In this document: in pieces, positions 11,052-21,860 of the stretch
How positions within the stretch are numbered: the stretch's first letter is position 1
How the letters are laid out: the number at the start of each line of letters is the position of its first letter
NCBI GenBank assembly: GCA_922989275.2
Contig: OV277863.1
Location: forward strand, 48,590,999-48,654,998
Direction: 5' to 3'
Source: Gari tellinella
Lineage: Eukaryota; Mollusca; Bivalvia; Cardiida; Psammobiidae
Length of the DNA: 64,000 nt
Notes under the pieces: model-generated
Told to the model about the DNA's origin: nothing
Database searches by the model: none
The model's input: only the letters and a program-made list of their open reading frames with translations
Position numbers and translations under genes: made by a program

Positions 11052-11738
11052 ACTATTGTCTTGGCGGGAGCTTTCATCATTTTGTTAGCGGTGTATGAAT
11101 CTTTGGAGTACTTGTGTTGCTACAACGATGAAAAGAAGGAACATTCCAGAACACGCAAATTGCTGAAGCGAGCACATCGACGTACATATGCACTTTTACA
11201 AAGTACAAACAACGCACCAGACTGTGATAGCACCGAGCAGACAGCTCTTCTCTCAGAGGAAATACCCATGGATACATTCCAGTCAGCAAGTGACCTTGAC
11301 CTTGGTGCAGTTGGAGGTGTTAATGAGGAGATTTTAAACATTGGTGCCTCCCTACAAGGTGTAGATAAAGAGAAACATGAAAATATATCAGAAAAAACAC
11401 AGTCTGGAACAGATGACTCAACATATAACCAGTCCATGATAGGTGACTCAGTAATTAACCAGTCTATGAATGGTGACTCAACATATAACCAGTCTATGAT
11501 TGGTGACTCAACAAATAACCAGTCTAGGAAAGTGAATGGCAGCAGAAACAGGAATCACATTTATGATGCAGCAGTGGATGGGGCAGCAATTATATCAGAG
11601 AGAACATTGCCAGACATAAAAGATAAAGTAAAAGTCAATAGTAGTGTGAATGTGCAGCAAGGTCAGGCGATAAGGTCAAAAGGTGGTTATATGTTGTTGT
11701 CAAACATGTCTGATGATGAGGAAGAGGATACTGTCTGA
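11052..11738 (+). CDS. PCSK7: PCSK7-like last exon: transmembrane helix and long cytoplasmic tail
   Basis: Acceptor tttccattgcag ends at 11051; stop TGA 11736-11738. The first 23 residues (TIVLAGAFIILLAVYESLEY then LCC) form the membrane helix ending in a Cys pair; vertebrate PCSK7 is palmitoylated on juxtamembrane cysteines. The tail of about 205 residues is roughly twice the human length. It holds an acidic dileucine-type motif EQTALL, a basic patch (KLLKRAHRR), four tandem 10-residue repeats (11415-11534), a YxxPhi-type YMLL, and a terminal acidic cluster SDDEEED of the kind that serves TGN sorting in furin. The tail is Ser/Asn/Asp rich and looks disordered. Sorting roles are inferred from motif classes. 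Confidence 0.92.
   Translation, partial: TIVLAGAFIILLAVYESLEYLCCYNDEKKEHSRTRKLLKRAHRRTYALLQSTNNAPDCDSTEQTALLSEEIPMDTFQSASDLDLGAVGGVNEEILNIGASLQGVDKEKHENISEKTQSGTDDSTYNQSMIGDSVINQSMNGDSTYNQSMIGDSTNNQSRKVNGSRNRNHIYDAAVDGAAIISERTLPDIKDKVKVNSSVNVQQGQAIRSKGGYMLLSNMSDDEEEDTV
11415..11534 (+). repeat. Four 30-bp coding tandem repeats in the PCSK7-like tail
   Basis: Units at 11415, 11445, 11475 and 11505, each starting gactca and coding DSTYNQSMIG, DSVINQSMNG, DSTYNQSMIG and DSTNNQSRKV. The 30-nt period keeps the frame. Units 1 and 3 are nearly identical in DNA, suggesting recent unequal exchange. Confidence 0.9.
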
Positions 11739-11817
11739 CAGTGGAGGGAGGATGTACCGGTATTTGAGCTGTGCCAGGAGTAAACCAGATTTATTGCACT
11801 GCCAAGTTGTGTAGACC

Positions 11818-12020
11818 CAGGGCTGCCATTCTTCTGGATTTTTCCGAAATCTTCGGATTTTAATCCTAGCAGATGGTAGCTTAAAGCAGGCTGAAATTAA
11901 AGCAGAATGCGCCTAAGGCGCATTCTGCTTTACTTTCAACCTACTTTAAGTAGTCACGCTTGAAAAATATAAAAATTTGGAAATCTTAGGATTTCTCATA
12001 ATCAACTTATGGAAGCCCTG
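11818..12020. mobile_element. Fam-6 MITE in the putative PCSK7 3' UTR
   Basis: Ends CAGGGCTGCCAT and its counterpart ATGGAAGCCCTG, flanked by the direct repeat tagacc on both sides (6 bp). Core A inside; one substitution creates ATTAAA at 11896-11901, a possible poly(A) hexamer for the upstream gene. Confidence 0.88.
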
Positions 12021-12439
12021 TAGACCAAACAGCAGCAGCATCTAAGGCTCAGCACCTGTGTTTGGTCTACACTGCCAAATAATGTATATAATGGTGTTAA
12101 ACAGAATGCTGTAGATACTTGTCAGTGTCAAACAATGAAGATCAAAGATGGGGTGACTGGTCTTGATATACACTGTTTGCTATGCAGTAAGTTTGGTTTG
12201 TCTCATGGCATGGCTTGTTTGTCTGTCATATACTGATATAAACTCTGGTTTTATCTCAGGGGTCCAGCTGTGCACATGAGGTTGGAAAATGTATTAGCCC
12301 CACCCAAAATATTTAGGGGTCTAAAAGGGCACCTGAGATTAAAAGTTAAAAAAAAAAGATGGCCTTGGGTAACTAACCTCTACGTGTGATTCCATGTATG
12401 ACTGTGTTTCAGACTGCCTCTATCCTGACCTCATACATG
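12021..12439. other. Intergenic stretch, nothing recognised
   Basis: No open frame or clear repeat seen apart from a short degenerate core-B-like piece near 12130-12185. Confidence 0.5.
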
Positions 12440-12686
12440 TGTTAAACAGTGAAGAAGACATTATTATTTACCGTTAAAATGCAAACCGGATGCAATGAAA
12501 TGTAGAAAATTAAAAGTTTTTACAACTCCTTTATGATTAATTTTAATCTGAGTGGCAAATAGTTTGAAGCCTGATCAGACGCCGGGTTACCCGGCGTCTG
12601 ATCTGGCTCCAAACTGTTTGGAATGGAAATAAACATTTTAGCATAAACCAGTTTATTGGGAAAGAATAACGTCTTCTCGACTGTAG
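12440..12686 (-). mobile_element. Fam-4 MITE, diverged
   Basis: Ends cagtgaagaagacattatta and gggaaagaataacgtcttct cgactg; core C perfect around gacgccgggttacccggcgtc (12578-12600). Confidence 0.8.
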
Positions 12687-12808
12687 CTCTAGGAGCTCTT
12701 TCATGGAATGAGACTTTAGACTGTTTTAGCTTATTGCATTCTCTGATTTGTTTACTATATAGAAAACAGAGTGGCAGACTGTTCAGTTGCCTTCATGTAA
12801 GTGGTCAC

Positions 12809-13025
12809 TTAACCCACTGAACCCTAGTGGTGAGTAAACACATCATTTACTAACAGTGTACCTTGGAAGAGTACACTTGTCATATGCAAACACTGTAGAC
12901 CCAGATCAGAGGGTTCCTACAGAAGCCGTCTGATCAGGGTCTAGACTGTGTGTCATTTTGTAATAAATCGTAAACTTAATTGGACTAAAAATGTCCATTT
13001 GATGTTTCAAGGGCCCATGAGATAA
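12809..13025 (+). mobile_element. Fam-2 MITE, diverged
   Basis: TTAACCCACTGAACCCTAGT start; core B at 12886-12955; degenerate right end. Confidence 0.75.
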
Positions 13026-13050
13026 CACAAGTTTGACTATAGAGTCGGCA

Positions 13051-13203
13051 TGGCTTTGATTTTGTATTTGAAAGCACTGCTTTGATTTTGTATTTGAAAG
13101 CATTGCGTTGTTTTTGTTTTTGAAAGCATTGCTTTGTTTTTGTATTTGAAAGCATTGCTTTGTTTTTGTATTTGAAAGCATTGCTTTGTTTTTGTTTTGT
13201 CAT
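13051..13203 (+). repeat. 26-bp tandem repeat, about six units
   Basis: Unit gctttgtttttgtatttgaa agcatt, first units with gatttt instead of gttttt. Confidence 0.9.
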
Positions 13204-13394
13204 TCCTTTAGGAGGCGTTGCTTACGGGTCTTTCTTCAGCATTTTAATTTTCTAACTCCAACTACATGTTCTCAAATCAGAAATCCATGATGTACTTAAC
13301 TTCATTTATTTCCTTCTTTTGAAATGTAATGTTAATATCAGAAATTAAATGAATTTTTTCTGTGTTAATATAGAACGAATTTCAGAAAATGCTC

Positions 13395-13615
13395 TGCCAA
13401 CTTGTTTCCCCTGAGACTTTATGGGAAAACTCCAATTTCCAATTAAGTCTAGTCCATTTTTTACTTCAGGGATCCTATTAAAAATATATTGCAAAGTAAC
13501 AAACAGTGCAGGAGCCCTCTGATCAGGGTCTACACTGTTCACAGAGGGCAACTTTACTATTTGTACACTTTTAATGATGAGTTTTAATGCTCGTCAGTAG
13601 GGTTGAATGTATTAA
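13395..13615 (-). mobile_element. Fam-2 MITE relic
   Basis: Phrases ccaatttccaattaagtcta and gccctctgatcagggtctac remain; ends are eroded. Confidence 0.6.
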
Positions 13616-13982
13616 CCACGAATTGCTAGCACCATTCATGTGCAGGTCCATTGATTATTTCGCATGATCACTTAAGAAAATTATTTAATTCTTAATTGGT
13701 TGGTTTGGTCAGTACAGGTGTACATGACTTTTTGTGATAGGTGCTATATATGTGTTTAGTTAATATTTATTCACAGTGCTCATGGCTTTGAATTACCATG
13801 TTATTGTGTTCATTTGCTCTGGTGCTGATTGCTAATTGGTTTAATTTATATGATCCCAGTTGATTGCTTCCAAAATGTTTGTTTATATTTATCCACCTCA
13901 AATCTAGAGATGCGGGAGCTCATAGTGATTGACCTGTTCGTCCATCGTTCATTACAAGGTTGTCTGGCACTGATACCCCTTT

Positions 13983-14233
13983 TTAACCCTTTCCCACATA
14001 GCATATCTCTTGTATTGAATATAGGTGTCCACTTAAAGCAGGTTGAAAGTAAAGCAGAATGCGCTTTAAGCGCATTCTGCTTTACTTTCAGTCTGCTTTA
14101 AGCTATCATCTGCTAGAATATAGAAAATATTTTGTATTATACATATTTATGAATGTATAAATTGGAACTATTTTCTTCAGGGCAAGAATAAACTGAATGC
14201 GCTAAAAGGCGCTTCTATGGGGGAGAGGGTTAA
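13983..14233 (+). mobile_element. Fam-1 MITE, full length
   Basis: TTAACCCTTTCCCACATAGC to gggggagaggg-TTAA; core A with apex gcgctttaagcgc. Confidence 0.92.
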
Positions 14234-14235
14234 GA

Positions 14236-14375
14236 TGCTGGGATACTTATACAGTTGTTGCCTTGGCCCTTTCCCTATCCACCCTTATCAACCACCTTGA
14301 TTTGACCCTGAACTTGACCTATTATGGACTTCAAAGATTCAAAACCTATTGTCAAACATGCCACAGGGTGGGGGC
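14236..14375 (+). mobile_element. Composite-element relic
   Basis: acttatacagttgttgcctt ... ccctgaacttgacctatt ... gggggcat matches the body and end of 55273-56428. Confidence 0.55.
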
Positions 14376-14941
14376 ATGCACGTTTTTTTAGAACTCTATC
14401 CGATATGTGGTTTAATGGAGACTCAATGCAGAAAGAATGCTACCCAGAGTGAAAATAATTCAGAAAACTATTTACTTTCATTTTGCATTCAGCAGCTACA
14501 TGTCTTAAGACTTCTCCTATTTGAACTGTTGATCTCTATAGCTTTAATTATTTGCATATAAATAAGAGGTTGAATTTAAAAAAAAGTCAAAAATTGAAAC
14601 CTTGGGAAAATTTAACGAACAATTTTATACTTAATCAAAACTCATGCACCTCTGTGGAGGAAAAAAAGATGTCTGATTGAATCAGCATTGAGCATTAGGG
14701 ATATATATTCTTTATCTGCTAAGTATTCTGTTCATTCCATGTTTGAGTTTATAAACACTAACACTGTATTTATATAATTGTATGCTGGGGAAAACATTGT
14801 ATGACTGATTACACCAGTAGTTAAATGATGTCAATATAATATAAATACATATCATAATTGTTTATGATATTTGGGCTGGCTTGATTTTGGTTAATGTACC
14901 TCAGAGATAAACTACACTTCTATTTCACTGATATACATGTA
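14376..14941. other. Intergenic, nothing recognised
   Basis: AT-rich with no convincing open frame, RNA gene or palindrome. Confidence 0.5.
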
Positions 14942-15147
14942 CAGTAAAACCTCGCTATTACGACCACTAAAACGAAGGCTAATTGATTGTATAATAGAGA
15001 GGTGGCAGCTTTAAGCAAGGTGACAGTGAAACAGAAAGCTCCTAAAGGAGCTTTCTGTTTCACTGTCACATTGCTTTAAGCAGTCACCTATCGTAAACGT
15101 CCTAATAATTAACGCAATTTAGTGGTCGTAATAGAGAGGTTTTACTG
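14942..15147. mobile_element. Fam-5 TA-flanked MITE
   Basis: CAGTAAAACCTCGCTATTAC at one end and its complement at the other, TA on both sides. Palindromic core gcaaggtgacagtgaaacag with apex ctcctaaaggag. Confidence 0.93.
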
Positions 15148-15690
15148 TACATTGTTTTCTTGTCTGCAATACATAAGTTCTCATTTGAAGGATGTCTTGT
15201 TAAATGCTCAGTGTTCAGAGAAATCCACTGTTTTATTTAGATTAGTTTAGATACATGTACTTATTGACCGTCTATATGCTAGTCATTTTTTGTCTGCCAA
15301 AATCATCATTTGAACTAATTATTAGCCCTTCTGCTGTTAGTACATATTTCTGCTTGTAAATAAATATAAATGGCTACCAATTTGGATCATGGTCAGGTGC
15401 AGATTTACTTGAAGTTATGGTTAGTATTTTAAGTATTGATGAACTCATACAGTTGAGAAGGCATTATTCTTTCCCATGTAAACAAAATTAATGCAAGCAT
15501 GTTGCAACAAAATGTAGAATATTACAGGCTTTTGAGAATTCTGACCTTTGAGTTTTATCCGAGTAGAAAATGTTTTGGAGCTTTTACCATAAAAATCCAA
15601 AAAATTAGAACGCTGCATTTAACTGCGGTAAATATCCTAAAATTTAAACTTCTGCTTTTGACACAGTTATTTGTCCAAAAGGTACAAACT
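15148..15690. other. Intergenic, nothing recognised
   Basis: No supported feature. Confidence 0.5.
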
Positions 15691-15696
15691 GAATGG

Positions 15697-15770
15697 CAAG
15701 CAGTGTAGACCCTGATCAGACTGCTCCCTCAGGAGCAGTCTGATCAGGATCTACAGTGTTTGCTCAGGCC
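15697..15770. repeat. Isolated core B hairpin
   Basis: gcaagcagtgtagaccctga ... with apex ctccctcaggag and a complementary arm ending cagtgtttgc; no family ends recognised around it. Confidence 0.75.
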
Positions 15771-15939
15771 TGTCTGCCCCAATTCTTAAGTTAGGGTCAG
15801 AGTAGTGTCTTCTCCATTGTATTTGTTTATTTGGGATTTTGCTTGATGTATTTATGTTATATGAAACTTGTAATGGCTACCCTTTTATCCATAACCCCAA
15901 AGTGCATATCGCCTATATCCAACTGATAGGCTACTCTAT

Positions 15940-16385
15940 TTAACTTATTTGCCTCTGTACCTATTATTGGACAATTCCGATTTCCAATTAACCCTTAGCC
16001 TGCCACTCACGACTATAGCTCCATATGCAAACAGCTTGGATCCGGATGAGACGCCGAGTAACTCGGCGTCTCATCCGGATCCAAGCTGTTTGACACTCGG
16101 ACAACATTTTCAGCGATTTTGAGCAATTTTGAAGCACTTTGAAACTTGAAGCAGACGAGAAATATAGCAGACGGCAATTTATTTGGTGGGCTAAGGGTTA
16201 AGTCTAGTCAATTAGTGACTATTTAGGCTTGGTTTCTTTATTATATTGCAAAATGACAAACAGTGCAGACTGGTCAGAGGGCTCCTCTAGAAGCCCTCTG
16301 ATCTGGGTTTACATTGTGTGCATAGGACAAGTGTACTCTCCTCGTAAATGATAGGTTTACTCATCGCTAGGCTTTCTCCATCACT
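15940..16385 (-). mobile_element. Fam-2 MITE split by a Fam-3 insertion
   Basis: The left part ends tttccaa-TTAA and the right part resumes TTAA-gtctagtc, rejoining to the Fam-2 phrase tttccaattaagtctagtc. Core B at 16255-16325. Confidence 0.85.
15988..16201 (+). mobile_element. Fam-3 MITE nested at TTAA
   Basis: TTAACCCTTAGCCTGCCACT start, core C (gatgagacgccgag... apex taactcg), end gtgggctaaggg-TTAA. Confidence 0.92.
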
Positions 16386-16408
16386 TTTAACTTTATTTCT
16401 TTAACCTG

Positions 16409-16669
16409 TTAACCCTTTTAGCCTGTTTCTAGTTTTAAAGACAGATAAGCACTTGAAGCAGGTGGAAAGTAAAGCAGAATGTGCCTTAAGGTGCATTCTG
16501 CATTACTTTCAGCCTGCTTTAAGTTACTATCTACTAAGATAAAGAAAACATTTCTTACAATATATATTAATGACTACATTTTATATGAAATGGAACTATT
16601 TTCTTCTGTTGAGAAATCAATTAGAGGTGTAAAAACGCATAGTTATGGCCTTATGGGGTAATGGGTTAA
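16409..16669 (+). mobile_element. Fam-1 MITE
   Basis: TTAACCCTTTTAGCCTGTTT to tatggggtaatggg-TTAA; core A slightly diverged. Confidence 0.9.
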
Positions 16670-16755
16670 GATGCCACCTGTGTTGTAAAACATTAATTTA
16701 TTATCAGGTAGAGGCATCCTGATTCCTGTAGTGCTTCTGTTGATGAAAGGGTTTA

Positions 16756-17007
16756 TTAACCCTTTACCTTATAGAAGCGCCTTTTAGCGGATATGATTTA
16801 TTCCTCCGCTGAAGAAAATAGTTCCAATTTAATCAGTAATGAATATGTATTATGGGGAATATTTTCTAGATTATAGCACATGATAGCTTAAAGCAGGCTG
16901 AAAGTAAAGCAGAATGCGCCCTAAGGCGCATTCTGCTTTACTTTCAACCTGCTTTAAGAAGTCACCTATCTTAAGTACTAGAAATAGGCTATCAGGTAAA
17001 GGGTTAA
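16756..17007 (-). mobile_element. Fam-1 MITE
   Basis: TTAACCCTTTACCTTATAGA to aggtaaaggg-TTAA; core A apex gcgccctaaggcgc. Confidence 0.93.
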
Positions 17008-17349
17008 ACTGTTTGCAAAGTCACCATTAGGCAACTTTGATGGTGAAATAGTTAAATACAAAAGCTACTTTATAGTCAGTTGGATATGGGGTGGTTTGGA
17101 GGCTTGGATGAAATGTAACATTGTTAGGTTTTAGATGAGACTAATGTTAATTATGCTATGTTTGCTATATACATGTACATATTTATAGCAATATTTATAG
17201 TAATATCTACTTAACTTATTCTAAGTCATTCCAGACACTTAACCGAGATGTTCAGTGAATTGTTAATTTTTATTTTTGTTGGTGCTGCATGTAATATAAG
17301 ACTGGTTCTAGAAATTATTATTTATCATACATGTACTTAATTGGTTTAC
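17008..17349. other. Intergenic, nothing recognised
   Basis: AT-rich; no open frame or repeat I can name. Confidence 0.5.
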
Positions 17350-17595
17350 CTGTTCAAATAGGGCAGTGGTTAGCACACATGCTTCTCACCACTGCAGTCC
17401 TGAGTTTTTATACCAGGCTGGGGCAGTATGTGAGAGGGTATATTGGTTGCCCGTCCAAACACGTAGGTTTTCTCCGGGCACTCCGGTTTCCACCCACAGA
17501 AATGACTAAATACGCCACCATTCGAGCCATCGAGAGTGATTTGTATAAGTTAATGTAGCTTGTTTCATAATCGGTGTAAAAGAAATAAAAATAAA
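17350..17595 (+). mobile_element. tRNA-derived SINE, second family
   Basis: Head tagggcagtggttagcacac resembles a polymerase III A box; B box degenerate (cctgagtttttatacc). Body has cgtaggttttctccgggcac then tccggtttccaccca, a core seen in several animal SINEs (from memory). AT-rich tail ataaaaataaaa. The open frame 17331-17558 is a by-product. Confidence 0.65.
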
Positions 17596-17726
17596 ATTCA
17601 ATTAGTTTGATAGAAATCCAACGGTTGTCTTTTTGAGAGTATGACGACTGTGATATTATATTTCACTGTTTACTTTGCCTGACCTCTTCCGTCTTTAGTA
17701 TGCCAAGCAATTTTGATTGAAAACTT

Positions 17727-17812
17727 TTGCTGTCTGCTTTAAGTAATCACGCTTGAAAAATAGAAAATTTGGAAATCTGAACACTTTTCATGTCCAACTT
17801 ATGGCAGCCCTG
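17727..17812. mobile_element. Fam-6 right-end fragment
   Basis: tgctttaagtaatcacgctt gaaaaatag ... ttatggcagccctg. Confidence 0.65.
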
Positions 17813-18071
17813 CTGTTTTAAAAAAAATGTCATTTTACACTAACTGAAGAGCTGGGTTAATCTACAGTGTAGTATGATCCTGTGAGAGAAAAAATATGTG
17901 ATGACCACTTGAAAGTAGCAACAACTTTTATTTACTAGATTACATGTACTGGTATTTTGTGGAGTTGTATTATGCTGGTTGACCTTCTCCAAATATTTTG
18001 TTTCTGTATTTTGCTCTAGAAAGAAATCCATTGTCTTCCAATATACATGCACTTGTGTAAACAAACTTGTA

Positions 18072-18305
18072 TTAACCCTTTACCTTATAAATTTGCCCTT
18101 TTATGCGTTTAGTTCATTCCTCCAGTTTATACAGTCATGAATATATACCATAAGAAATAGTTTCTATATCCAAGCAGATTGTAGCGTAAAGCAGGTTGAA
18201 AGTAAAGCAGAACGCACCTTAAGGCACATTCTGTTTTACTTTTAACCTGCTTTAAGTGGTCACCTATTTTTAATGCTAGAAACAGGCTATGGGGTAATGG
18301 GTTAA
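18072..18305 (-). mobile_element. Fam-1 MITE
   Basis: TTAACCCTTTACCTTATAAA to tatggggtaatggg-TTAA. Confidence 0.92.
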
Positions 18306-18545
18306 ACAGCCATTCAAAAGAACACATATGGGCTGTCTTTATGTCGGGTGCAAGCTTTAATGCTTGATAAAGAAAACATGGAAAATTCCTGCAGGAGCGT
18401 TCTGCGTTATCTTTATCATGCATTAAACATACATGTCTTTAGAAATCACCAATGATTGATTGTACATGTAGACTGTACTTTACACTGTTATAGAAATCCT
18501 CACTGTCTCACAGTTTTATATTAATGTTGTTACATATCTTGTTGT

Positions 18546-18770
18546 TTAACTCTTTGCACGCTAGCGGCGGATATAGCTGCCACAGGCATAAGCTTTGCAA
18601 ACAGTTTGGATCCAGATGAGACGCCGCATAAAGCGCATCTCATCAGGATCCAAACTGTTTGCCATTCTGACAATGATTTTAAAAGAAATTTTGAAAAATT
18701 CCAATTTTAGAACAGAAGCAGACGACAATTTTTTGCAGACGAAAACATTACCCAGCATGCAAAGAGTTAA
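18546..18770 (+). mobile_element. Fam-3 MITE
   Basis: TTAACTCTTTGCACGCTAGC to cagcatgcaaagag-TTAA; core C with gatccagatgagacgccgc and a purine-rich right half. Confidence 0.93.
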
Positions 18771-18836
18771 TGGATATCAACTTTCTTAGTCTATATATTT
18801 ACTCTTGTGATAATTATGTATTAAAAGTCTTCCAGC

Positions 18837-19088
18837 TTAACCCTTTACTCCATAGAAACACAATTTTTGATTTATTTCTTCACTGAAGAAAATATTTCCA
18901 TCTTATACGCTCATGAATATGTATCATAAGAACTATTTTCTGTACTCTAGCAGATGGAAACTTAAAGCAGGCTGAAAATTAAAGTAGAATACATCTGAAG
19001 GGAGTGAAGGCGCATTCTGCATTACATTCAACCTGCAGTAAGTGACTTGTCTTGAAAACTAGAAACAGGCTATGGAGTAAAGAGTTAA
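18837..19088 (-). mobile_element. Fam-1 MITE, left of a back-to-back pair
   Basis: TTAACCCTTTACTCCATAGA to tatggagtaaagag-TTAA; right TTAA shared with the next copy. Confidence 0.9.
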
Positions 19089-19331
19089 CCCTTTACCCCA
19101 TAGCCTGTTTCTAGTATTGAAGATAGGTGACCACTTAAAGTAGGTTGAAAGTAAAGCAGAATGCGCCTTAAATTCTGCTTTACTGTCATCCTGCTTTAAG
19201 CTACCACCTGCTAGAATGTTCATAATATTTCTTATAAAACATATTTGTGACTGTTTAATTTGGAACTATTTTCTTCAGTGGAGGAATAAATTAAATGCGC
19301 TTAAAGGCACTTCTAAGGGAGAAAGGGTTGA
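19085..19331 (+). mobile_element. Fam-1 MITE, right of the pair
   Basis: TTAACCCTTTACCCCATAGC to gggagaaaggg-TTGA (last TTAA mutated). Followed by a T run at 19411-19425. Confidence 0.9.
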
Positions 19332-19520
19332 TGAGCTTTAAAATATTTTACTTATAAATACCACCGACGAGTATTTGTTCACAAACCATTCTTTTGTATC
19401 TTTTACATCTTTTTTTTTTTTTTTTAAATATTCTGTGATTTAAAATGGGGTGGCAGAAATTTTAAACTGGTCTCATTTCATGTTTTTGAGTTTTGTTTGA
19501 TTGTTTGTGTTACTACAGCA

Positions 19521-19740
19521 CAACCCTTTACTCCATAGATATGCATTTTAACGCATTAAATTTATTCCTCCACTGAAGAAAATCGTTCCAATACATACAG
19601 TCATGAATATGTATCATAAGAAATGGTTTCTTTATTCTTGTAGATGGTAGCCTTATGGTGCATTCTACTTTATTTTCAACCTGCTTTAAGTGATCTCATA
19701 AATTCAATACTAGAAACAGGCTATGGAGTAAAAGGGATAA
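19521..19740 (-). mobile_element. Fam-1 MITE with a deleted palindrome arm
   Basis: accctttactccatagatat start and tatggagtaaaagggataa end; one arm of core A is missing. Confidence 0.75.
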
Positions 19741-19869
19741 TGCCATGCTTAGGAAGAGAATATGTCCACATAGCCACTATCAACACCTATTATTTGAACT
19801 ATGACATTCCCTAAAAAATAAGGAAACATGAACCAGTCTACTTGGAATTCTGGGTAATTTAATAAATAC

Positions 19870-20060
19870 TGCTCTAAAATAGCAAACAGTGTATACCCTG
19901 ATCAGAGAGCTCCTCTATGAGCCCTCTGACCTGGGTCTACAGTGTTTGCAAATGTAATGAATATATTTAAAATGAATACTGCTTGATATTTGCAAACACT
20001 GTAGATCCATATCAGAGGGAGGAGACCTCTGATCTGGGTCTGCGCTGTTTGCAAATGTAG
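19870..20060. repeat. Two core B hairpins in tandem
   Basis: gcaaacagtgtataccctga ... cagtgtttgc at 19880-19950, and gcaaacactgtagatccata ... ctgtttgc at 19990-20052. Confidence 0.75.
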
Positions 20061-20094
20061 GAGCTTTCTGCTTTATTTTAATCTTTCTTTAACA

Positions 20095-20304
20095 ATTAAC
20101 AGTATTGCCAATCTCTATTTTTGAAGACAAGTGACCACTTAAAGTAGATTAAAAGTAAAGCAGAATGCACCTTAAGATGCTTCCTAGGATATCGAATAAA
20201 TTTCTTTTAGTGCATATTCATGACTGTATAAAGTTGAACTATTTTTCTTCAGTGAAGGAATGAATAAAGGCATACAAAGGCGTAGTAATGGGGTATTGGG
20301 TTAA
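20095..20304 (+). mobile_element. Fam-1 MITE with a deleted palindrome arm
   Basis: Starts near ctctatttttgaagacaag; ends gggtattggg-TTAA; core A stops after gcaccttaag. Confidence 0.75.
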
Positions 20305-20484
20305 ACAGTCACCTGTCTTAACATCCTGAAACAAATCTTCTTTCATTCGTCATAAAGGGAGCATTTACTGTTCCTTATTTGCCCGGCTTTTCAAATGAAA
20401 GAGTAGAAAGTTCTACAGCCATTGTTGTAACAGACAGTGTATAGTTTTGAGAAGAATTTACACATACAGTCAAACTTGTATTAA

Positions 20485-20735
20485 TTAACCCTTTCCCCCA
20501 TAGAAGCTCCTTTTAGCAAATTTAATTTAGTCCTCCACTGAAGAAAATAGTCCAATTTATGAAGTCATGAATATATATCAGAAGAAATAGGTTATAAATC
20601 CTAGCCTATGGTAGCTTAAAACAGGCTGAAAGTAAAGCAGAATGCGCTTTAAGGCGCATTCTGCTGTACTTTCAACCTGTTTTAAGTTGTGGCATGTTTT
20701 CAAAATTAGAAACAGGCTATGAGATAAAGGGTTAA
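20485..20735 (-). mobile_element. Fam-1 MITE nested at TTAA of another Fam-1
   Basis: TTAACCCTTTCCCCCATAGA to gagataaaggg-TTAA; directly followed by ggcacattctgctttact, the second core A arm of the host copy. Confidence 0.88.
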
Positions 20736-20769
20736 GGCACATTCTGCTTTACTTTAAACCTGCTTTAAG

Positions 20770-21860
20770 TGGTATTCTGCCCTCAAAATAAGAAAGTGTA
20801 AATGGATTAAGGGATCACCAAATTAGGTAGCCTGTTGATATTGAAAGACATGTAAAGGAGCTTTCTGCATTATTTTTATCCTTTATTTAGCTGCCACCAG
20901 TCATATCCTGGCTATTAAGATACCCAATTGTACTGGTTGCTTAATACAAGCTTACTGTATTATGATGTTTTCCTGTCCCATTTATATTGTTCACTGTTTT
21001 TTGCTGGGTATATATTTCGGGGCGTTGGTTAATGTACTGTAAAATACAGTGGGAATTTGTTTAATAAAACATACAAAAAGTTTTACCAAAAATGTATGTT
21101 CTAGTATTTTGTTCTTAATCATTCAATCTCTTGCTGAATATTCATACATAAACATCCTCCCAGTGTGATTAACATCTATCATCTGAACTATTACATTGAC
21201 TAATAAAATAAAATGAAAATATTCCAAAGAGGAAAATACAGTAGTATAGAATTATTCATGTGCTCTTATTTAATAGTTCAGCCTCTGGTGGCCTTTAATA
21301 GGAGCAATTAATTATTTCTATAGTAAGATGGGCACAGCTACATTCAGGAAGATCCTATATGAAAACAATGCAGACCTCCTTTGTCAGGAGTCTGATCAGA
21401 GTCTACACTGTTATCAGTGCTTCAGATAAAGAAGCATTTCAAAAACTAAATGAAATATTTATGTCTGCACTAAACCCTATGGTATGACTACTCACTTAGA
21501 ATTGTCTCAGTGAAGAAGCTGCATTGATAGGCAGACTTAGAGCATGATATCTTGGTGAACTGTTGATTGTGTAACCTGGAAGATCTTGAGAAGCGGATTG
21601 GAAGAAGTGGGTGCAACGCGTATCTATTTAGAAAACGGCCTCCTGATACCCTCTACAGCTAATATAAAAACCTGAACCACAAACTCAATTCTTAATTTAA
21701 GACAAATTGGCACAGTTAAAGATTCATACAAATACACGTTTTACCCAAGAACTATCTGTCTGTGGAACATGTTTCCCCTCACCGCCTATTTTAAAACAGT
21801 TAATTGTCACTGTGCCTGCAGTTGCCGTGTCATATATCTTAAACAGCAACCAGTGTATAT
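20770..21860. other. Intergenic, scattered relics only
   Basis: Degenerate core B near 21360-21420 and a Fam-8 relic near 21425-21530. No gene seen. Confidence 0.5.

Larger units (their letters stand above)
2127..11738 (+). other. PCSK7: PCSK7-like proprotein convertase gene, 3' part (five exons)
   Basis: Five exons (2127-2283, 3884-3978, 4802-4898, 10591-10699, 11052-11738) join in phase into 380 codons plus a stop. Order: end of the subtilisin/kexin P domain, a stalk with basic residues, one transmembrane helix, then a cytoplasmic tail of about 200 residues. The segment WTFATVRCWGE, the NCPSPP stalk and the TVKTLKT-like lead into the membrane helix resemble vertebrate PCSK7 rather than furin or PCSK5/6, as there is no Cys-rich repeat region between P domain and helix. 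Known of the family: type I membrane serine endoprotease of the trans-Golgi, surface and endosomes, cutting after basic residues. The signal peptide, prodomain and catalytic triad exons are not in the window. Very large introns are filled with MITEs and a satellite array. Confidence 0.9.

Noticed and set aside
11077..11437. Open frames on the - strand
   Set aside because: Antisense shadows of the PCSK7-like last exon.
12628..12633. AATAAA as poly(A) signal of the PCSK7-like gene
   Set aside because: It lies within a Fam-4 MITE 890 nt past the stop codon; nothing else supports it.
17331..17558. Open frame of 75 codons
   Set aside because: It lies on a SINE with a tRNA-like head; the frame is incidental.
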